Source: Heligmosomoides polygyrus polygyrus (taxonomy: Eukaryota > Nematoda > Chromadorea > Rhabditida > Heligmosomidae). From it: DNA of 64,000 bases. Position 1 is the stretch's first letter, and every line of letters begins with the position of its first letter. Shown piece by piece: positions 1 to 15,489 of the stretch. The notes under the pieces are model-generated. The model ran no database searches, had not been told where the DNA came from, and saw only the letters and a list, made by a program, of their open reading frames with translations. The translations under genes were made by a program, and so were the position numbers. Location: NCBI GenBank assembly GCA_947396885.1, contig OX377206.1, forward strand, positions 47,537,631 through 47,601,630, read 5' to 3'.

Positions 1-3000
1 ACCCAACCTTTGCTGGACGACGCATTCGGCACATACTCTGAATCCCGATGCATGTTTGGCGAAGACTGCAGCAGGTCTCTTGAATCCCAGCGTTCGCAGG
101 ACGACGTATTCGGCACATATTCTGAACCCCGATGCATGTTTGACGACAACTGCATCACAACTCCTGAATTCCTTTGTTCGCTGGATGACGTCTGCGGCAC
201 ATACTCCGAATCCCGATACATGTTTGACGACGAGTGCATCACGACTCCTGAATTCCTTTGTTCGCTGGATGACGTCTGCGACACATACTCTGAATCCCGA
301 TGCATGTTTGACGACAACTGCGTCACGACACCTGAATTCCTTTGTTCGCTGGATGACGCATTCGGCACATACTCTGAATCCCGATATATGTTCGACGACG
401 ACTGCGGCACGTCTCTTGAACCCAACCTTTGCTGGACGACGCATTCGGCACATACTCTGAATCCCGATGCATGTTTGGCGAAGACTGCAGCAGGTCTCTT
501 GAATCCCAGCGTTCGCAGGACGACGTATTCGGCACATATTCTGAACCCCGATGCATGTTTGACGACCAATGCAGCACGTCTCTTGAATCCGAACGTTCGC
601 TGGACGACGCACATACTCTGAATCCAGATACATGTTCGACGACGACAGCGGCACGTCTCTTGAACCCAACCTTTGCTGGACGACGCATTCGGCACATACT
701 CTGAATCCCGATGCATGTTTGGCGAAGACTGCAGCAGGTCTCTTGAATCCCAGCGTTCGCAGGACGACGTATTCGGCACATATTCTGAACCCCGATGCAT
801 GTTTGACGACAACTGCATCACAACTCCTGAATTCCTTTGTTCGCTGGATGACGTCTGCGGCACATACTCCGAATCCCGATACATGTTTGACGACGAGTGC
901 ATCACGACTCCTGAATTCCTTTGTTCGCTGGATGACGTCTGCGACACATTCTCTGAATCCCGATGCATGTTTGACGACAACTGCGTCACGACACCTGAAT
1001 TCCTTTGTTCGCTGGATGACGCATTCGGCACATACTCTGAATCCCGATATATGTTCGACGACGACTGCGGCACGTCTCTTGAACCCAACCTTTGCTGGAC
1101 GACGCATTCGGCACATACTCTGAATCCCGATGCATGTTTGGCGAAGACTGCAGCAGGTCTCTTGAATCCCAGCGTTCGCAGGACGACGTATTCGGCACAT
1201 ATTCTGAACCCCGATGCATGTTTGACGACCAATGCAGCACGTCTCTTGAATCCGAACGTTCGCTGGACGACGCACATACTCTGAATCCAGATACATGTTC
1301 GACGACGACAGCGGCACGTCTCTTGAACCCAACCTTTGCTGGACGACGCATTCGGCACATACTCTGAATCCCGATGCATGTTTGGCGAAGACTGCAGCAG
1401 GTCTCTTGAATCCCAGCGTTCGCAGGACGACGTATTCGGCACATATTCTGAACCCCGATGCATGTTTGACGACAACTGCATCACAACTCCTGAATTCCTT
1501 TGTTCGCTGGATGACGTCTGCGGCACATACTCTGAATCCCGATACATGTTCGACGACGACAGCGGCACGCCCCTTGATCCCAACGTTAGCTGAACGACGC
1601 ATTCGGCACATACTCTGAATCCCGATGCATGTTTGGCGAAGACTGCAGCAGGTCTCTTGAATACCAGCGTTCGCAGGACGACGTATTCGGCACACACTCT
1701 GAATCCCGATGCATGTTTGACGACAACTGCGTCAGGACTCCTGAATTCCTTTGTTGGCTGGATGACGTCTGCGGCACATACTCCGAATCCCGATACATGT
1801 TTGACGACGAGTGCATCACGACTCCTGAATTCCTTTGTTCGCTGGATGACGTCTGCGACACATACTCTGAATCCCGATGCATGTTTGACGACAACTGCGT
1901 CACGACACCTGAATTCTATTGTTCGCTGGATGACGCATTCGGCACATACTCTGAATCCCGATATATGTTCGACGACGACTGCGGCACGTCTCTTGAACCC
2001 AACCTTTGCTGGACGACGCATTCGGCACATACTCTGAATCCCGATACATGTTTGACGACGAGTGCATCACGACTCCTGAATTCCTTTGTTCGCTGGATGA
2101 CGTCTGCGACACATACTCTGAATCCCGATGCATGTTCGACGACGACTGCATCACGACTCCTGAATTCCTTTGTTCGCTGGATGACGTCTGCGACACATAC
2201 TCTGAATCCCGATTCATGTTCGACGACGACAGCGGCACGTCTCTTAAATCCCAGCGTTAGCTGGACGACGTATTCGGCACATACTCTGAATCCCGATGCA
2301 TGTTTGACGACCAATGCAGCACGTCTCTTGAATCCGAACGTTCGCTGGACGACGCACATACTCTGAATCCAGATACATGTTCGACGACGACAGCGGCACG
2401 TCTCTTGAACCCAACCTTTGCTGGACGACGCATTCGGCACATACTCTGAATCCCGATGCATGTTTGGCGAAGACTGCAGCAGGTCTCTTGAATCCCAGCG
2501 TTCGCAGGACGACGTATTCGGCACATATTCTGAACCCCGATGCATGTTTGACGACAACTGCATCACAACTCCTGAATTCCTTTGTTCGCTGGATGACGTC
2601 TGCGGCACATACTCCGAATCCCGATACATGTTTGACGACGAGTGCATCACGACTCCTGAATTCCTTTGTTCGCTGGATGACGTCTGCGACACATACTCTG
2701 AATCCCGATGCATGTTTGACGACAACTGCGTCACGACACCTGAATTCCTTTGTTCGCTGGATGACGCATTCGGCACATACTCTGAATCCCGATATATGTT
2801 CGACGACGACTGCGGCACGTCTCTTGAACCCAACCTTTGCTGGACGACGCATTCGGCACATACTCTGAATCCCGATGCATGTTTGGCGAAGACTGCAGCA
2901 GGTCTCTTGAATCCCAGCGTTCGCAGGACGACGTATTCGGCACATATTCTGAACCCCGATGCATGTTTGACGACCAATGCAGCACGTCTCTTGAATCCGA

Positions 3001-4816
3001 ACGTTCGCTGGACGACGCACATACTCTGAATCCAGATACATGTTCGACGACGACAGCGGCACGTCTCTTGAACCCAACCTTTGCTGGACGACGCATTCGG
3101 CACATACTCTGAATCCCGATGCATGTTTGGCGAAGACTGCAGCAGGTCTCTTGAATCCCAGCGTTCGCAGGACGACGTATTCGGCACATATTCTGAACCC
3201 CGATGCATGTTTGACGACAACTGCATCACAACTCCTGAATTCCTTTGTTCGCTGGATGACGTCTGCGGCACATACTCCGAATCCCGATACATGTTTGACG
3301 ACGAGTGCATCACGACTCCTGAATTCCTTTGTTCGCTGGATGACGTCTGCGACACATTCTCTGAATCCCGATGCATGTTTGACGACAACTGCGTCACGAC
3401 ACCTGAATTCCTTTGTTCGCTGGATGACGCATTCGGCACATACTCTGAATCCCGATATATGTTCGACGACGACTGCGGCACGTCTCTTGAACCCAACCTT
3501 TGCTGGACGACGCATTCGGCACATACTCTGAATCCCGATGCATGTTTGGCGAAGACTGCAGCAGGTCTCTTGAATCCCAGCGTTCGCAGGACGACGTATT
3601 CGGCACATATTCTGAACCCCGATGCATGTTTGACGACCAATGCAGCACGTCTCTTGAATCCGAACGTTCGCTGGACGACGCACATACTCTGAATCCAGAT
3701 ACATGTTCGACGACGACAGCGGCACGTCTCTTGAACCCAACCTTTGCTGGACGACGCATTCGGCACATACTCTGAATCCCGATGCATGTTTGGCGAAGAC
3801 TGCAGCAGGTCTCTTGAATCCCAGCGTTCGCAGGACGACGTATTCGGCACATATTCTGAACCCCGATGCATGTTTGACGACAACTGCATCACAACTCCTG
3901 AATTCCTTTGTTCGCTGGATGACGTCTGCGGCACATACTCTGAATCCCGATACATGTTCGACGACGACAGCGGCACGCCCCTTGATCCCAACGTTAGCTG
4001 AACGACGCATTCGGCACATACTCTGAATCCCGATGCATGTTTGGCGAAGACTGCAGCAGGTCTCTTGAATACCAGCGTTCGCAGGACGACGTATTCGGCA
4101 CACACTCTGAATCCCGATGCATGTTTGACGACAACTGCGTCAGGACTCCTGAATTCCTTTGTTGGCTGGATGACGTCTGCGGCACATACTCCGAATCCCG
4201 ATACATGTTTGACGACGAGTGCATCACGACTCCTGAATTCCTTTGTTCGCTGGATGACGTCTGCGACACATACTCTGAATCCCGATGCATGTTTGACGAC
4301 AACTGCGTCACGACACCTGAATTCCTTTGTTCGCTGGATGACGCATTCGGCACATACTCTGAATCCCGATATATGTTCGACGACGACTGCGGCACGTCTC
4401 TTGAACCCAACCTTTGCTGGACGACGCATTCGGCACATACTCTGAATCCCGATGCATGTTTGGCGAAGACTGCAGCAGGTCTCTTGAATACCAGCGTTCG
4501 CAGGACGACGTATTCGGCACACACTCTGAATCCCGATGCATGTTCGACGACGACTGCATCACGACTCCTGAATTCCTTTGTTCGCTGGATGACGTCTGCG
4601 ACACATACTCTGAATCCCGATTCATGTTCGACGACGACAGCGGCACGTCTCTTAAATCCCAGCGTTAGCTGGACGACGTATTCGGCACATACTCTGAATC
4701 CCGATGCATGTTTGACGACCAATGCAGCACGTCTCTTGAATCCGAACGTTCGCTGGACGACGCACATACTCTGAATCCAGATACATGTTCGACGACGACA
4801 GCGGCACGTCTCTTGA
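1..4816. repeat. 2,408-bp higher-order repeat, two tandem copies
   Basis: Base 1 (acccaacctttgctgg) recurs at 2,409 and again at 4,817. Copies 1-2,408 and 2,409-4,816 agree almost everywhere, including the 663-bp pair. The main difference is near 1,900-2,150 versus 4,310-4,560, where one monomer type replaces another. That looks like a local conversion or monomer exchange rather than scattered point mutation. Confidence 0.88.
28..1353. repeat. 663-bp higher-order repeat, two tandem copies
   Basis: Copies at 28-690 and 691-1,353 each contain eight monomers with spacings 84, 84, 84, 84, 83, 84, 77 and 83 bp. Comparing translated stretches and bases, I find one clear difference, tactct versus ttctct in the fourth monomer near 286/949. 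The same pair reappears at about 2,436-3,761 within the 2,408-bp repeat. The 83- and 77-bp monomers shift the reading frame, so one ORF passes through different translations of the same DNA. Confidence 0.9.
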
Positions 4817-7800
4817 ACCCAACCTTTGCTGGACGACGCATTCGGCACATACTCTGAATCCCGATGCATGTTTGGCGAAGACTGCAGCAGGTCTCTTGAA
4901 TCCCAGCGTTCGCAGGACGACGTATTCGGCACATATTCTGAACCCCGATGCATGTTTGACGACAACTGCATCACAACTCCTGAATTCCTTTGTTCGCTGG
5001 ATGACGTCTGCGGCACATACTCTGAATCCCGATACATGTTCGACGACGACAGCGGCACGCCCCTTGATCCCAACGTTAGCTGAACGACGCATTCGGCACA
5101 TACTCTGAATCCCGATGCATGTTTGGCGAAGACTGCAGCAGGTCTCTTGAATACCAGCGTTCGCAGGACGACGTATTCGGCACACACTCTGAATCCCGAT
5201 GCATGTTTGACGACAACTGCGTCAGGACTCCTGAATTCCTTTGTTGGCTGGATGACGTCTGCGGCACATACTCCGAATCCCGATACATGTTTGACGACGA
5301 GTGCATCACGACTCCTGAATTCCTTTGTTCGCTGGATGACGTCTGCGACACATACTCTGAATCCCGATGCATGTTTGACGACAACTGCGTCACGACTCCT
5401 GAATTCCTTTGTTCGCTGGATGACGTCTGCGGCACATACTCTGAATCCCGATACATGTTCGACGACGACAGCAGCACGTCCCTTGATCCCATCGTTAGCT
5501 GGACGACGCATTCGGCACATACTCTGAACACCGATGCATGTTTGACGACAACTGCGTCAGGACTCCTGAATTCCTTTGTTGGCTGGATGACGTCTGCGGC
5601 ACATACTCCGAATCCCGATACATGTTTGACGACGAGTGCATCACGACTCCTGAATTCCTTTGTTCGCTGGATGACGTCTGCGACACATACTCTGAATCCC
5701 GATGCATGTTTGACGACAACTGCGTCACGACACCTGAATTCCTTTGTTCGCTGGATGACGCATTCGGCACATACTCTGAATCCCGATATATGTTCGACGA
5801 CGACTGCGGCACGTCTCTTGAACCCAACCTTTGCTGGACGACGCATTCGGCACATACTCTGAATCCCGATGCATGTTTGACGACAACTGCATCACAACTC
5901 CTGAATTCCTTTGTTCGCTGGATGACGTCTGCGGCACATACTCCGAATCCCGATACATGTTTGAGGACGAGTGCATCACGACTCCTGAATTCCTTTGTTC
6001 GCTGGATGACGTCTGCGACACATACTCTGAATCCCGATGCATGTTTGACGACAACTGCGTCACGACACCTGAATTCCTTTGTTCGCTGGATGACGCATTC
6101 GGCACATACTCTGAATCCCGATATATGTTCGACGACGACTGCGGCACGTCTCTTGAACCCAACCTTTGCTGGACGACGCATTCGGCACATACTCTGAATC
6201 CCGATGCATGTTTGGCGAAGACTGCAGCAGGTCTCTTGAATCCCAGCGTTCGCAGGACGACGTATTCGGCACATATTCTGAACCCCGATGCATGTTTGAC
6301 GACCAATGCAGCACGTCTCTTGAATCCGAACGTTCGCTGGACGACGCACATACTCTGAATCCAGATACATGTTCGACGACGACAGCGGCACGTCTCTTGA
6401 ACCCAACCTTTGCTGGACGACGCATTCGGCACATACTCTGAATCCCGATGCATGTTTGACGACAACTGCATCACAACTCCTGAATTCCTTTGTTCGCTGG
6501 ATGACGTCTGCGACACATACTCTGAATCCCGATTCATGTTCGACGACGACAGCGGCACGTCTCTTAAATCCCAGCGTTAGCTGGACGACGTATTCGGCAC
6601 ATACTCTGAATCCCGATGCATGTTTGACGACCAATGCAGCACGTCTCTTGAATCCGAACGTTCGCTGGACGACGCACATACTCTGAATCCAGATACATGT
6701 TCGACGACGACAGCGGCACGTCTCTTGAACCCAACCTTTGCTGGACGACGCATTCGGCACATACTCTGAATCCCGATGCATGTTTGGCGAAGACTGCAGC
6801 AGGTCTCTTGAATCCCAGCGTTCGCAGGACGACGTATTCGGCACATATTCTGAACCCCGATGCATGTTTGACGACAACTGCATCACAACTCCTGAATTCC
6901 TTTGTTCGCTGGATGACGTCTGCGGCACATACTCTGAATCCCGATACATGTTCGACGACGACAGCGGCACGCCCCTTGATCCCAACGTTAGCTGAACGAC
7001 GCATTCGGCACATACTCTGAATCCCGATGCATGTTTGGCGAAGACTGCAGCAGGTCTCTTGAATACCAGCGTTCGCAGGACGACGTATTCGGCACACACT
7101 CTGAATCCCGATGCATGTTTGACGACAACTGCGTCAGGACTCCTGAATTCCTTTGTTGGCTGGATGACGTCTGCGGCACATACTCCGAATCCCGATACAT
7201 GTTTGACGACGAGTGCATCACGACTCCTGAATTCCTTTGTTCGCTGGATGACGTCTGCGACACATACTCTGAATCCCGATGCATGTTTGACGACAACTGC
7301 GTCACGACTCCTGAATTCCTTTGTTCGCTGGATGACGTCTGCGGCACATACTCTGAATCCCGATACATGTTCGACGACGACAGCAGCACGTCCCTTGATC
7401 CCATCGTTAGCTGGACGACGCATTCGGCACATACTCTGAACACCGATGCATGTTTGACGACAACTGCGTCAGGACTCCTGAATTCCTTTGTTGGCTGGAT
7501 GACGTCTGCGGCACATACTCCGAATCCCGATACATGTTTGACGACGAGTGCATCACGACTCCTGAATTCCTTTGTTCGCTGGATGACGTCTGCGACACAT
7601 ACTCTGAATCCCGATGCATGTTTGACGACAACTGCGTCACGACACCTGAATTCCTTTGTTCGCTGGATGACGCATTCGGCACATACTCTGAATCCCGATA
7701 TATGTTCGACGACGACTGCGGCACGTCTCTTGAACCCAACCTTTGCTGGACGACGCATTCGGCACATACTCTGAATCCCGATGCATGTTTGACGACAACT

Positions 7801-8608
7801 GCATCACAACTCCTGAATTCCTTTGTTCGCTGGATGACGTCTGCGGCACATACTCCGAATCCCGATACATGTTTGACGACGAGTGCATCACGACTCCTGA
7901 ATTCCTTTGTTCGCTGGATGACGTCTGCGACACATACTCTGAATCCCGATGCATGTTTGACGACAACTGCGTCACGACACCTGAATTCCTTTGTTCGCTG
8001 GATGACGCATTCGGCACATACTCTGAATCCCGATATATGTTCGACGACGACTGCGGCACGTCTCTTGAACCCAACCTTTGCTGGACGACGCATTCGGCAC
8101 ATACTCTGAATCCCGATGCATGTTTGGCGAAGACTGCAGCAGGTCTCTTGAATCCCAGCGTTCGCAGGACGACGTATTCGGCACATATTCTGAACCCCGA
8201 TGCATGTTTGACGACCAATGCAGCACGTCTCTTGAATCCGAACGTTCGCTGGACGACGCACATACTCTGAATCCAGATACATGTTCGACGACGACAGCGG
8301 CACGTCTCTTGAACCCAACCTTTGCTGGACGACGCATTCGGCACATACTCTGAATCCCGATGCATGTTTGGCGAAGACTGCAGCAGGTCTCTTGAATCCC
8401 AGCGTTCGCAGGACGACGTATTCGGCACATATTCTGAACCCCGATGCATGTTTGACGACAACTGCATCACAACTCCTGAATTCCTTTGTTCGCTGGATGA
8501 CGTCTGCGGCACATACTCTGAATCCCGATACATGTTCGACGACGACAGCGGCACGCCCCTTGATCCCAACGTTAGCTGAACGACGCATTCGGCACATACT
8601 CTGAATCC
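4785..8608. repeat. 1,912-bp higher-order repeat, two partial copies
   Basis: The segment from 4,785 recurs at 6,697 (shift 1,912), again at 8,281 (shift 1,584) and at 9,363 (shift 1,082). This shows nested units of different length sharing the same starting monomers. Copy 1 has private changes absent from copy 2, such as ttgaggacga at 5,961-5,970 where copy 2 has ttgacgacga. Confidence 0.82.
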
Positions 8609-11600
8609 CGATGCATGTTTGGCGAAGACTGCAGCAGGTCTCTTGAATACCAGCGTTCGCAGGACGACGTATTCGGCACACACTCTGAATCCCGATGCAT
8701 GTTTGACGACAACTGCGTCAGGACTCCTGAATTCCTTTGTTGGCTGGATGACGTCTGCGGCACATACTCCGAATCCCGATACATGTTTGACGACGAGTGC
8801 ATCACGACTCCTGAATTCCTTTGTTCGCTGGATGACGTCTGCGACACATACTCTGAATCCCGATGCATGTTTGACGACAACTGCGTCACGACACCTGAAT
8901 TCCTTTGTTCGCTGGATGACGCATTCGGCACATACTCTGAATTCCGATATATGTTCGACGACGACTGCGGCACGTCTCTTGAACCCAACCTTTGCTGGAC
9001 GACGCATTCGGCACATACTCTGAATCCCGATGCATGTTTGGCGAAGACTGCAGCAGGTCTCTTGAATACCAGCGTTCGCAGGACGACGTATTCGGCACAC
9101 ACTCTGAATCCCGATGCATGTTCGACGACGACTGCATCACGACTCCTGAATTCCTTTGTTCGCTGGATGACGTCTGCGACACATACTCTGAATCCCGATT
9201 CATGTTCGACGACGACAGCGGCACGTCTCTTAAATCCCAGCGTTAGCTGGACGACGTATTCGGCACATACTCTGAATCCCGATGCATGTTTGACGACCAA
9301 TGCAGCACGTCTCTTGAATCCGAACGTTCGCTGGACGACGCACATACTCTGAATCCAGATACATGTTCGACGACGACAGCGGCACGTCTCTTGAACCCAA
9401 CCTTTGCTGGACGACGCATTCGGCACATACTCTGAATCCCGATGCATGTTTGGCGAAGACTGCAGCAGGTCTCTTGAATCCCAGCGTTCGCAGGACGACG
9501 TATTCGGCACATATTCTGAACCCCGATGCATGTTTGACGACAACTGCATCACAACTCCTGAATTCCTTTGTTCGCTGGATGACGTCTGCGGCACATACTC
9601 TGAATCCCGATACATGTTCGACGACGACAGCGGCACGCCCCTTGATCCCAACGTTAGCTGAACGACGCATTCGGCACATACTCTGAATCCCGATGCATGT
9701 TTGGCGAAGACTGCAGCAGGTCTCTTGAATACCAGCGTTCGCAGGACGACGTATTCGGCACACACTCTGAATCCCGATGCATGTTTGACGACAACTGCGT
9801 CAGGACTCCTGAATTCCTTTGTTGGCTGGATGACGTCTGCGGCACATACTCCGAATCCCGATACATGTTTGACGACGAGTGCATCACGACTCCTGAATTC
9901 CTTTGTTCGCTGGATGACGTCTGCGACACATACTCTGAATCCCGATGCATGTTTGACGACAACTGCGTCACGACTCCTGAATTCCTTTGTTCGCTGGATG
10001 ACGTCTGCGGCACATACTCTGAATCCCGATACATGTTCGACGACGACAGCAGCACGTCCCTTGATCCCATCGTTAGCTGGACGACGCATTCGGCACATAC
10101 TCTGAACACCGATGCATGTTTGACGACAACTGCGTCAGGACTCCTGAATTCCTTTGTTGGCTGGATGACGTCTGCGGCACATACTCCGAATCCCGATACA
10201 TGTTTGACGACGAGTGCATCACGACTCCTGAATTCCTTTGTTCGCTGGATGACGTCTGCGACACATACTCTGAATCCCGATGCATGTTTGACGACAACTG
10301 CGTCACGACACCTGAATTCCTTTGTTCGCTGGATGACGCATTCGGCACATACTCTGAATCCCGATATATGTTCGACGACGACTGCGGCACGTCTCTTGAA
10401 CCCAACCTTTGCTGGACGACGCATTCGGCACATACTCTGAATCCCGATACATGTTCGACGACGACTGCGACACGTCTTCTGAATCCCGATGCATGTTTGA
10501 CGACAACTGCGTCACGTCTCTTAAATCCCATCGTTCACTGGACGACGTCTGCGGCACATACTCTGAATCCCGATGCATGTTTGACGACAACTGCGTCACG
10601 ACACCTGAATTCCTTTGTTCGCTGGATGACGCATTCGGCACATACTCTGAATCCCGATATATGTTCGACGACGACTGCGGCACGTCTCTTGAACCCAACC
10701 TTTGCTGGACGACGCATTCGGCACATACTCTGAATCCCGATACATGTTCGACGACGTCTGGGGCACGTCCTCTGAATCCCGATGCATGTTTGGCGAGGAC
10801 TGCGACGCGTCTTCTGAATCCTGATGCAGGTTTGGCGACGACTGCTGCACGTCTCTTAAATCCCAGCGTTCGCAGGACGACGAATTCGGCACATATTCTG
10901 AACCCCGAGGCATGTTTGACGACAACTGCATCACAACTCCTGAATTCCTTTGTTCGCTGGATGACGTCTGCGGCACATACTCTGAATCCCGATACATGTT
11001 CGACGACGACAGCGGCACGCCCCTTGATCCCAACGTTAGCTGAACGACGCATTCGGCACATACTCTGAATCCCGATGCATGTTTGACGACGTCTGCGACA
11101 CGTCTTCTGAATCCCGATGCATGTTTGGCGAGGACTGCGGCAGCTCTCTTGAATCCCAGCGTTCGCTGGACGACGTGTTCGGCACATATTCTGGATCCCA
11201 ATACATGTTCGACGACGACTGCGGCACGTCTCTTGAACCCAACCTTTGCTGGACGACGCATTCGGCACATACTCTGAATCCCGATGCATGTTTGGCGAAG
11301 ACTGCAGCAGATCTTTTGAATCCCAGCGTTCGCAGGACGACGTATTCGGCACACACTCTGAATCCCTATGCATGTTTGGCGAAGACTGCAGCAGGTCTCT
11401 TGAATCCCAGCGTTCGCAGGACGACGTATTCGGCACATATTCTGAACCCCGATGCATGTTTGACGACAACTTCATCACGACTCCTGAATTCCTTTGTTCG
11501 CTGGATGACGTCTGCGGCACATACTCTGAATCCCGATACATGTTCGACGACGACAGCGGCACGTCCCTTGATCAAAACGTTAGCTGGACGACGCATTCGG

Positions 11601-14600
11601 CACATACTCTGAATCCCGATGCATGTTTGGCGAAGACTGCAGCAGGTCTTTTGAATCCCAGCGTTCGCAGGACGACGTATTCGGCACATATTCTGAACCC
11701 CGATGCATGTTTGACGACAACTGCATCACAACTCCTGAATTCCTTTGTTCGCTGGATGACGTCTGCGGCACATACTCTGAATCCCGATACATGTTCGACG
11801 ACGACAGCGGCACGCCCCTTGATCCCAACGTTAGCTGAACGACGCATTCGGCACATACTCTGAATCCCGATGCATGTTTGGCGAAGACTGCAGCAGATCT
11901 CTTGAATACCAGCGTTCGCAGGACGACGTATTCGGCACACACTCTGAATCCCGATGCATGTTCGACGACGACTGCATCACGACTCCTGAATTCCTTTGTT
12001 CGCTGGATGACGTCTGCGACACATACTCTGAATCCCGATGCATGTTTGACGACAACTGCGTCACGACTCCTGAATTCCTTTGTTCGCAGGATGACGTCTG
12101 CGGCACATACTCTGAATCCCGATACATGTTCGACGACGACAGCAGCACGTCCCTTGATCCCATCGTTAGCTGTACGACGCATTCGGCACATACTCTGAAC
12201 ACCGATGCATGTTTGACGACAACTGCGTCAGGACTCCTGAATTCCTTTGTTGGCTGGATGACGTCTGCGGCACATACTCCGAATCCCGATACATGTTTGA
12301 CGACGAGTGCATCACGACTCCTGAATTCCTTTGTTCGCTGGATGACGTCTGCGACACATACTCTGAATCCCGATGCATGTTTGACGACAACTGCGTCACG
12401 ACACCTGAATTCCTTTGTTCGCTGGATGACGCATTCGGCACATACTCTGAATCCCGATATATGTTCGACGACGACTGCGGCACGTCTCTTGAACCCAACC
12501 TTTGCTGGACGACGCATTCGGCACATACTCTGAATCCCGATGCATGTTTGGCGAAGACTGCAGCAGGTCTCTTGAATACCAGCGTTCGCAGGACGACGTA
12601 TTCGGCACACACTCTGAATCCCGATGCATGTTCGACGACGACTGCATCACGACTCCTGAATTCCTTTGTTCGCTGGATGACGTCTGCGACACATACTCTG
12701 AATCCCGATTCATGTTCGACGACGACAGCGGCACGTCTCTTAAATCCCAGCGTTAGCTGGACGACGTATTCGGCACATACTCTGAATCCCGATGCATGTT
12801 TGACGACCAATGCAGCACGTCTCTTGAATCCGAACGTTCGCTGGACGACGCACATACTCTGAATCCAGATACATGTTCGACGACGACAGCGGCACGCCCC
12901 TTGATCCCAACGTTAGCTGAACGACGCATTCGGCACATACTCTGAATCCCGATGCATGTTTGGCGAAGACTGCAGCAGGTCTCTTGAATACCAGCGTTCG
13001 CAGGACGACGTATTCGGCACACACTCTGAATCCCGATGCATGTTCGACGACGACTGCATCACGACTCCTGAATTCCTTTGTTCGCTGGATGACGTCTGCG
13101 ACACATACTCTGAATCCCGATGCATGTTTGACGACAACTGCGTCACGATTCCTGAATTCCTTTGTTCGCTGGATGACGTCTGCGGCACATACTCTGAATC
13201 CCGATACATGTTCGACGACGACAGCAGCACGTCCCTTGATCCCATCGTTAGCTGGACGACGCATTCGGCACATACTCTGAACACCGATGCATGTTTGACG
13301 ACAACTGCGTCAGGACTCCTGAATTCCTTTGTTGGCTGGATGACGTCTGCGGCACATACTCCGAATCCCGATACATGTTTGACGACAACTGCGTCACGAC
13401 ACCTGAATTCCTTTGTTCGCTGGATGACGCATTCGGCACATACTCTGAATCCCGATATATGTTCGACGACGACTGCGGCACGTCTCTTGAACCCAACCTT
13501 TGCTGGACGACGCATTCGGCACATACTCTGAATCCCGATGCATGTTTGGCGAAGACTGCAGCAGGTCTCTTGAATACCAGCGTTCGCAGGACGACGTATT
13601 CGGCACACACTCTGAATCCCGATGCATGTTCGACGACGACTGCATCACGACTCCTGAATTCCTTTGTTCGCTGGATGACGTCTGCGACACATACTCTGAA
13701 TCCCGATTCATGTTCGACGACGACAGCGGCACGTCTCTTAAATCCCAGCGTTAGCTGGACGACGTATTCGGCACATACTCTGAATCCCGATGCATGTTTG
13801 ACGACCAATGCAGCACGTCTCTTGAATCCGAACGTTCGCTGGACGACGCACATACTCTGAATCCAGATACATGTTCGACGACGACAGCGGCACGTCTCTT
13901 GAACCCAACCTTTGCTGGACGACGCATTCGGCACATACTCTGAATCCCGATGCATGTTTGGCGAAGACTGCAGCAGGTCTCTTGAATCCCAGCGTTCGCA
14001 GGACGACGTATTCGGCACATATTCTGAACCCCGATGCATGTTTGACGACAACTGCATCACAACTCCTGAATTCCTTTGTTCGCTGGATGACGTCTGCGGC
14101 ACATACTCTGAATCCCGATACATGTTCGACGACGACAGCGGCACGCCCCTTGATCCCAACGTTAGCTGAACGACGCATTCGGCACATACTCTGAATCCCG
14201 ATGCATGTTTGGCGAAGACTGCAGCAGGTCTCTTGAATACCAGCGTTCGCAGGACGACGTATTCGGCACACACTCTGAATCCCGATGCATGTTCGACGAC
14301 GACTGCATCACGACTCCTGAATTCCTTTGTTCGCTGGATGACGTCTGCGACACATACTCTGAATCCCGATGCATGTTTGACGACAACTGCGTCACGACTC
14401 CTGAATTCCTTTGTTTGCTGGATGACGTCTGCGGCACATACTCTGAATCCCGATACATGTTCGACGACGACAGCAGCACGTCCCTTGATCCCATCGTTAG
14501 CTGGACGACGCATTCGGCACATACTCTGAACACCGATGCATGTTTGACGACAACTGCGTCAGGACTCCTGAATTCCTTTGTTGGCTGGATGACGTCTGCG

Positions 14601-15489
14601 GCACATACTCCGAATCCCGATACATGTTTGACGACGAGTGCATCACGACTCCTGAATTCCTTTGTTCGCTGGATGACGTCTGCGACACATACTCTGAATC
14701 CCGATATATGTTCGACGACGACTGCGGCACGTCTCTTGAACCCAACCTTTGCTGGACGACGCATTCGGCACATACTCTGAATCCCGATACATGTTCGACG
14801 ACGACTGCGACACGTCTTCTGAATCCCGATGCATGTTTGACGACAACTGCGTCACGTCTCTTAAATCCCATCGTTCACTGGACGACGTCTGCGGCACATA
14901 CTCTGAATCCGTACGCACGTTGATCGACGTCTGGGGCACGTCCTCTGAATCCCGATGCATGTTTGGCGAGGACTGCGACGCGTCTTCTGAATCCTGATGC
15001 AGGTTTGGCGACGACTGCTGCACGTCTCTTAAATCCCAGCGTTCGCAGGACGACGTATTCGGCACATATTCTGAACCCCGATGCATGTTTGACGACAACT
15101 GCATCACAACTCCTGAATTCCTTTGTTCGCTGGATGACGTCTGCGGCACATACTCTGAATCCCGATACATGTTCGACGACGACAGCGGCACGCCCCTTGA
15201 TCCCAACGTTAGCTGAACGACGCATTCGGCACATACTCTGAATCCCGATGCATGTTTGACGACGTCTGCGACACGTCTTCTGAATCCCGATGCATGTTTG
15301 GCGAGGACTGCGGCAGCTCTCTTGAATCCCAGCGTTCGCTGGACGACGTGTTCGGCACATATTCTGAATCCCAATACATGTTCGACGACGACTGCGGCAC
15401 GTCTCTTGAACCCAACCTTTGCTGGACGACGCATTCGGCACATACCCTGAATCCCGATGCATGTTCGACGACGACTGCATCACGACTCC

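Noticed and set aside
2330..2360. CENP-B-like box in the monomer (ttcgctggacgacg)
   Set aside because: It fits TTCGnnnnAnn but not the required CGGG that follows, so the core is incomplete in every monomer type I checked.
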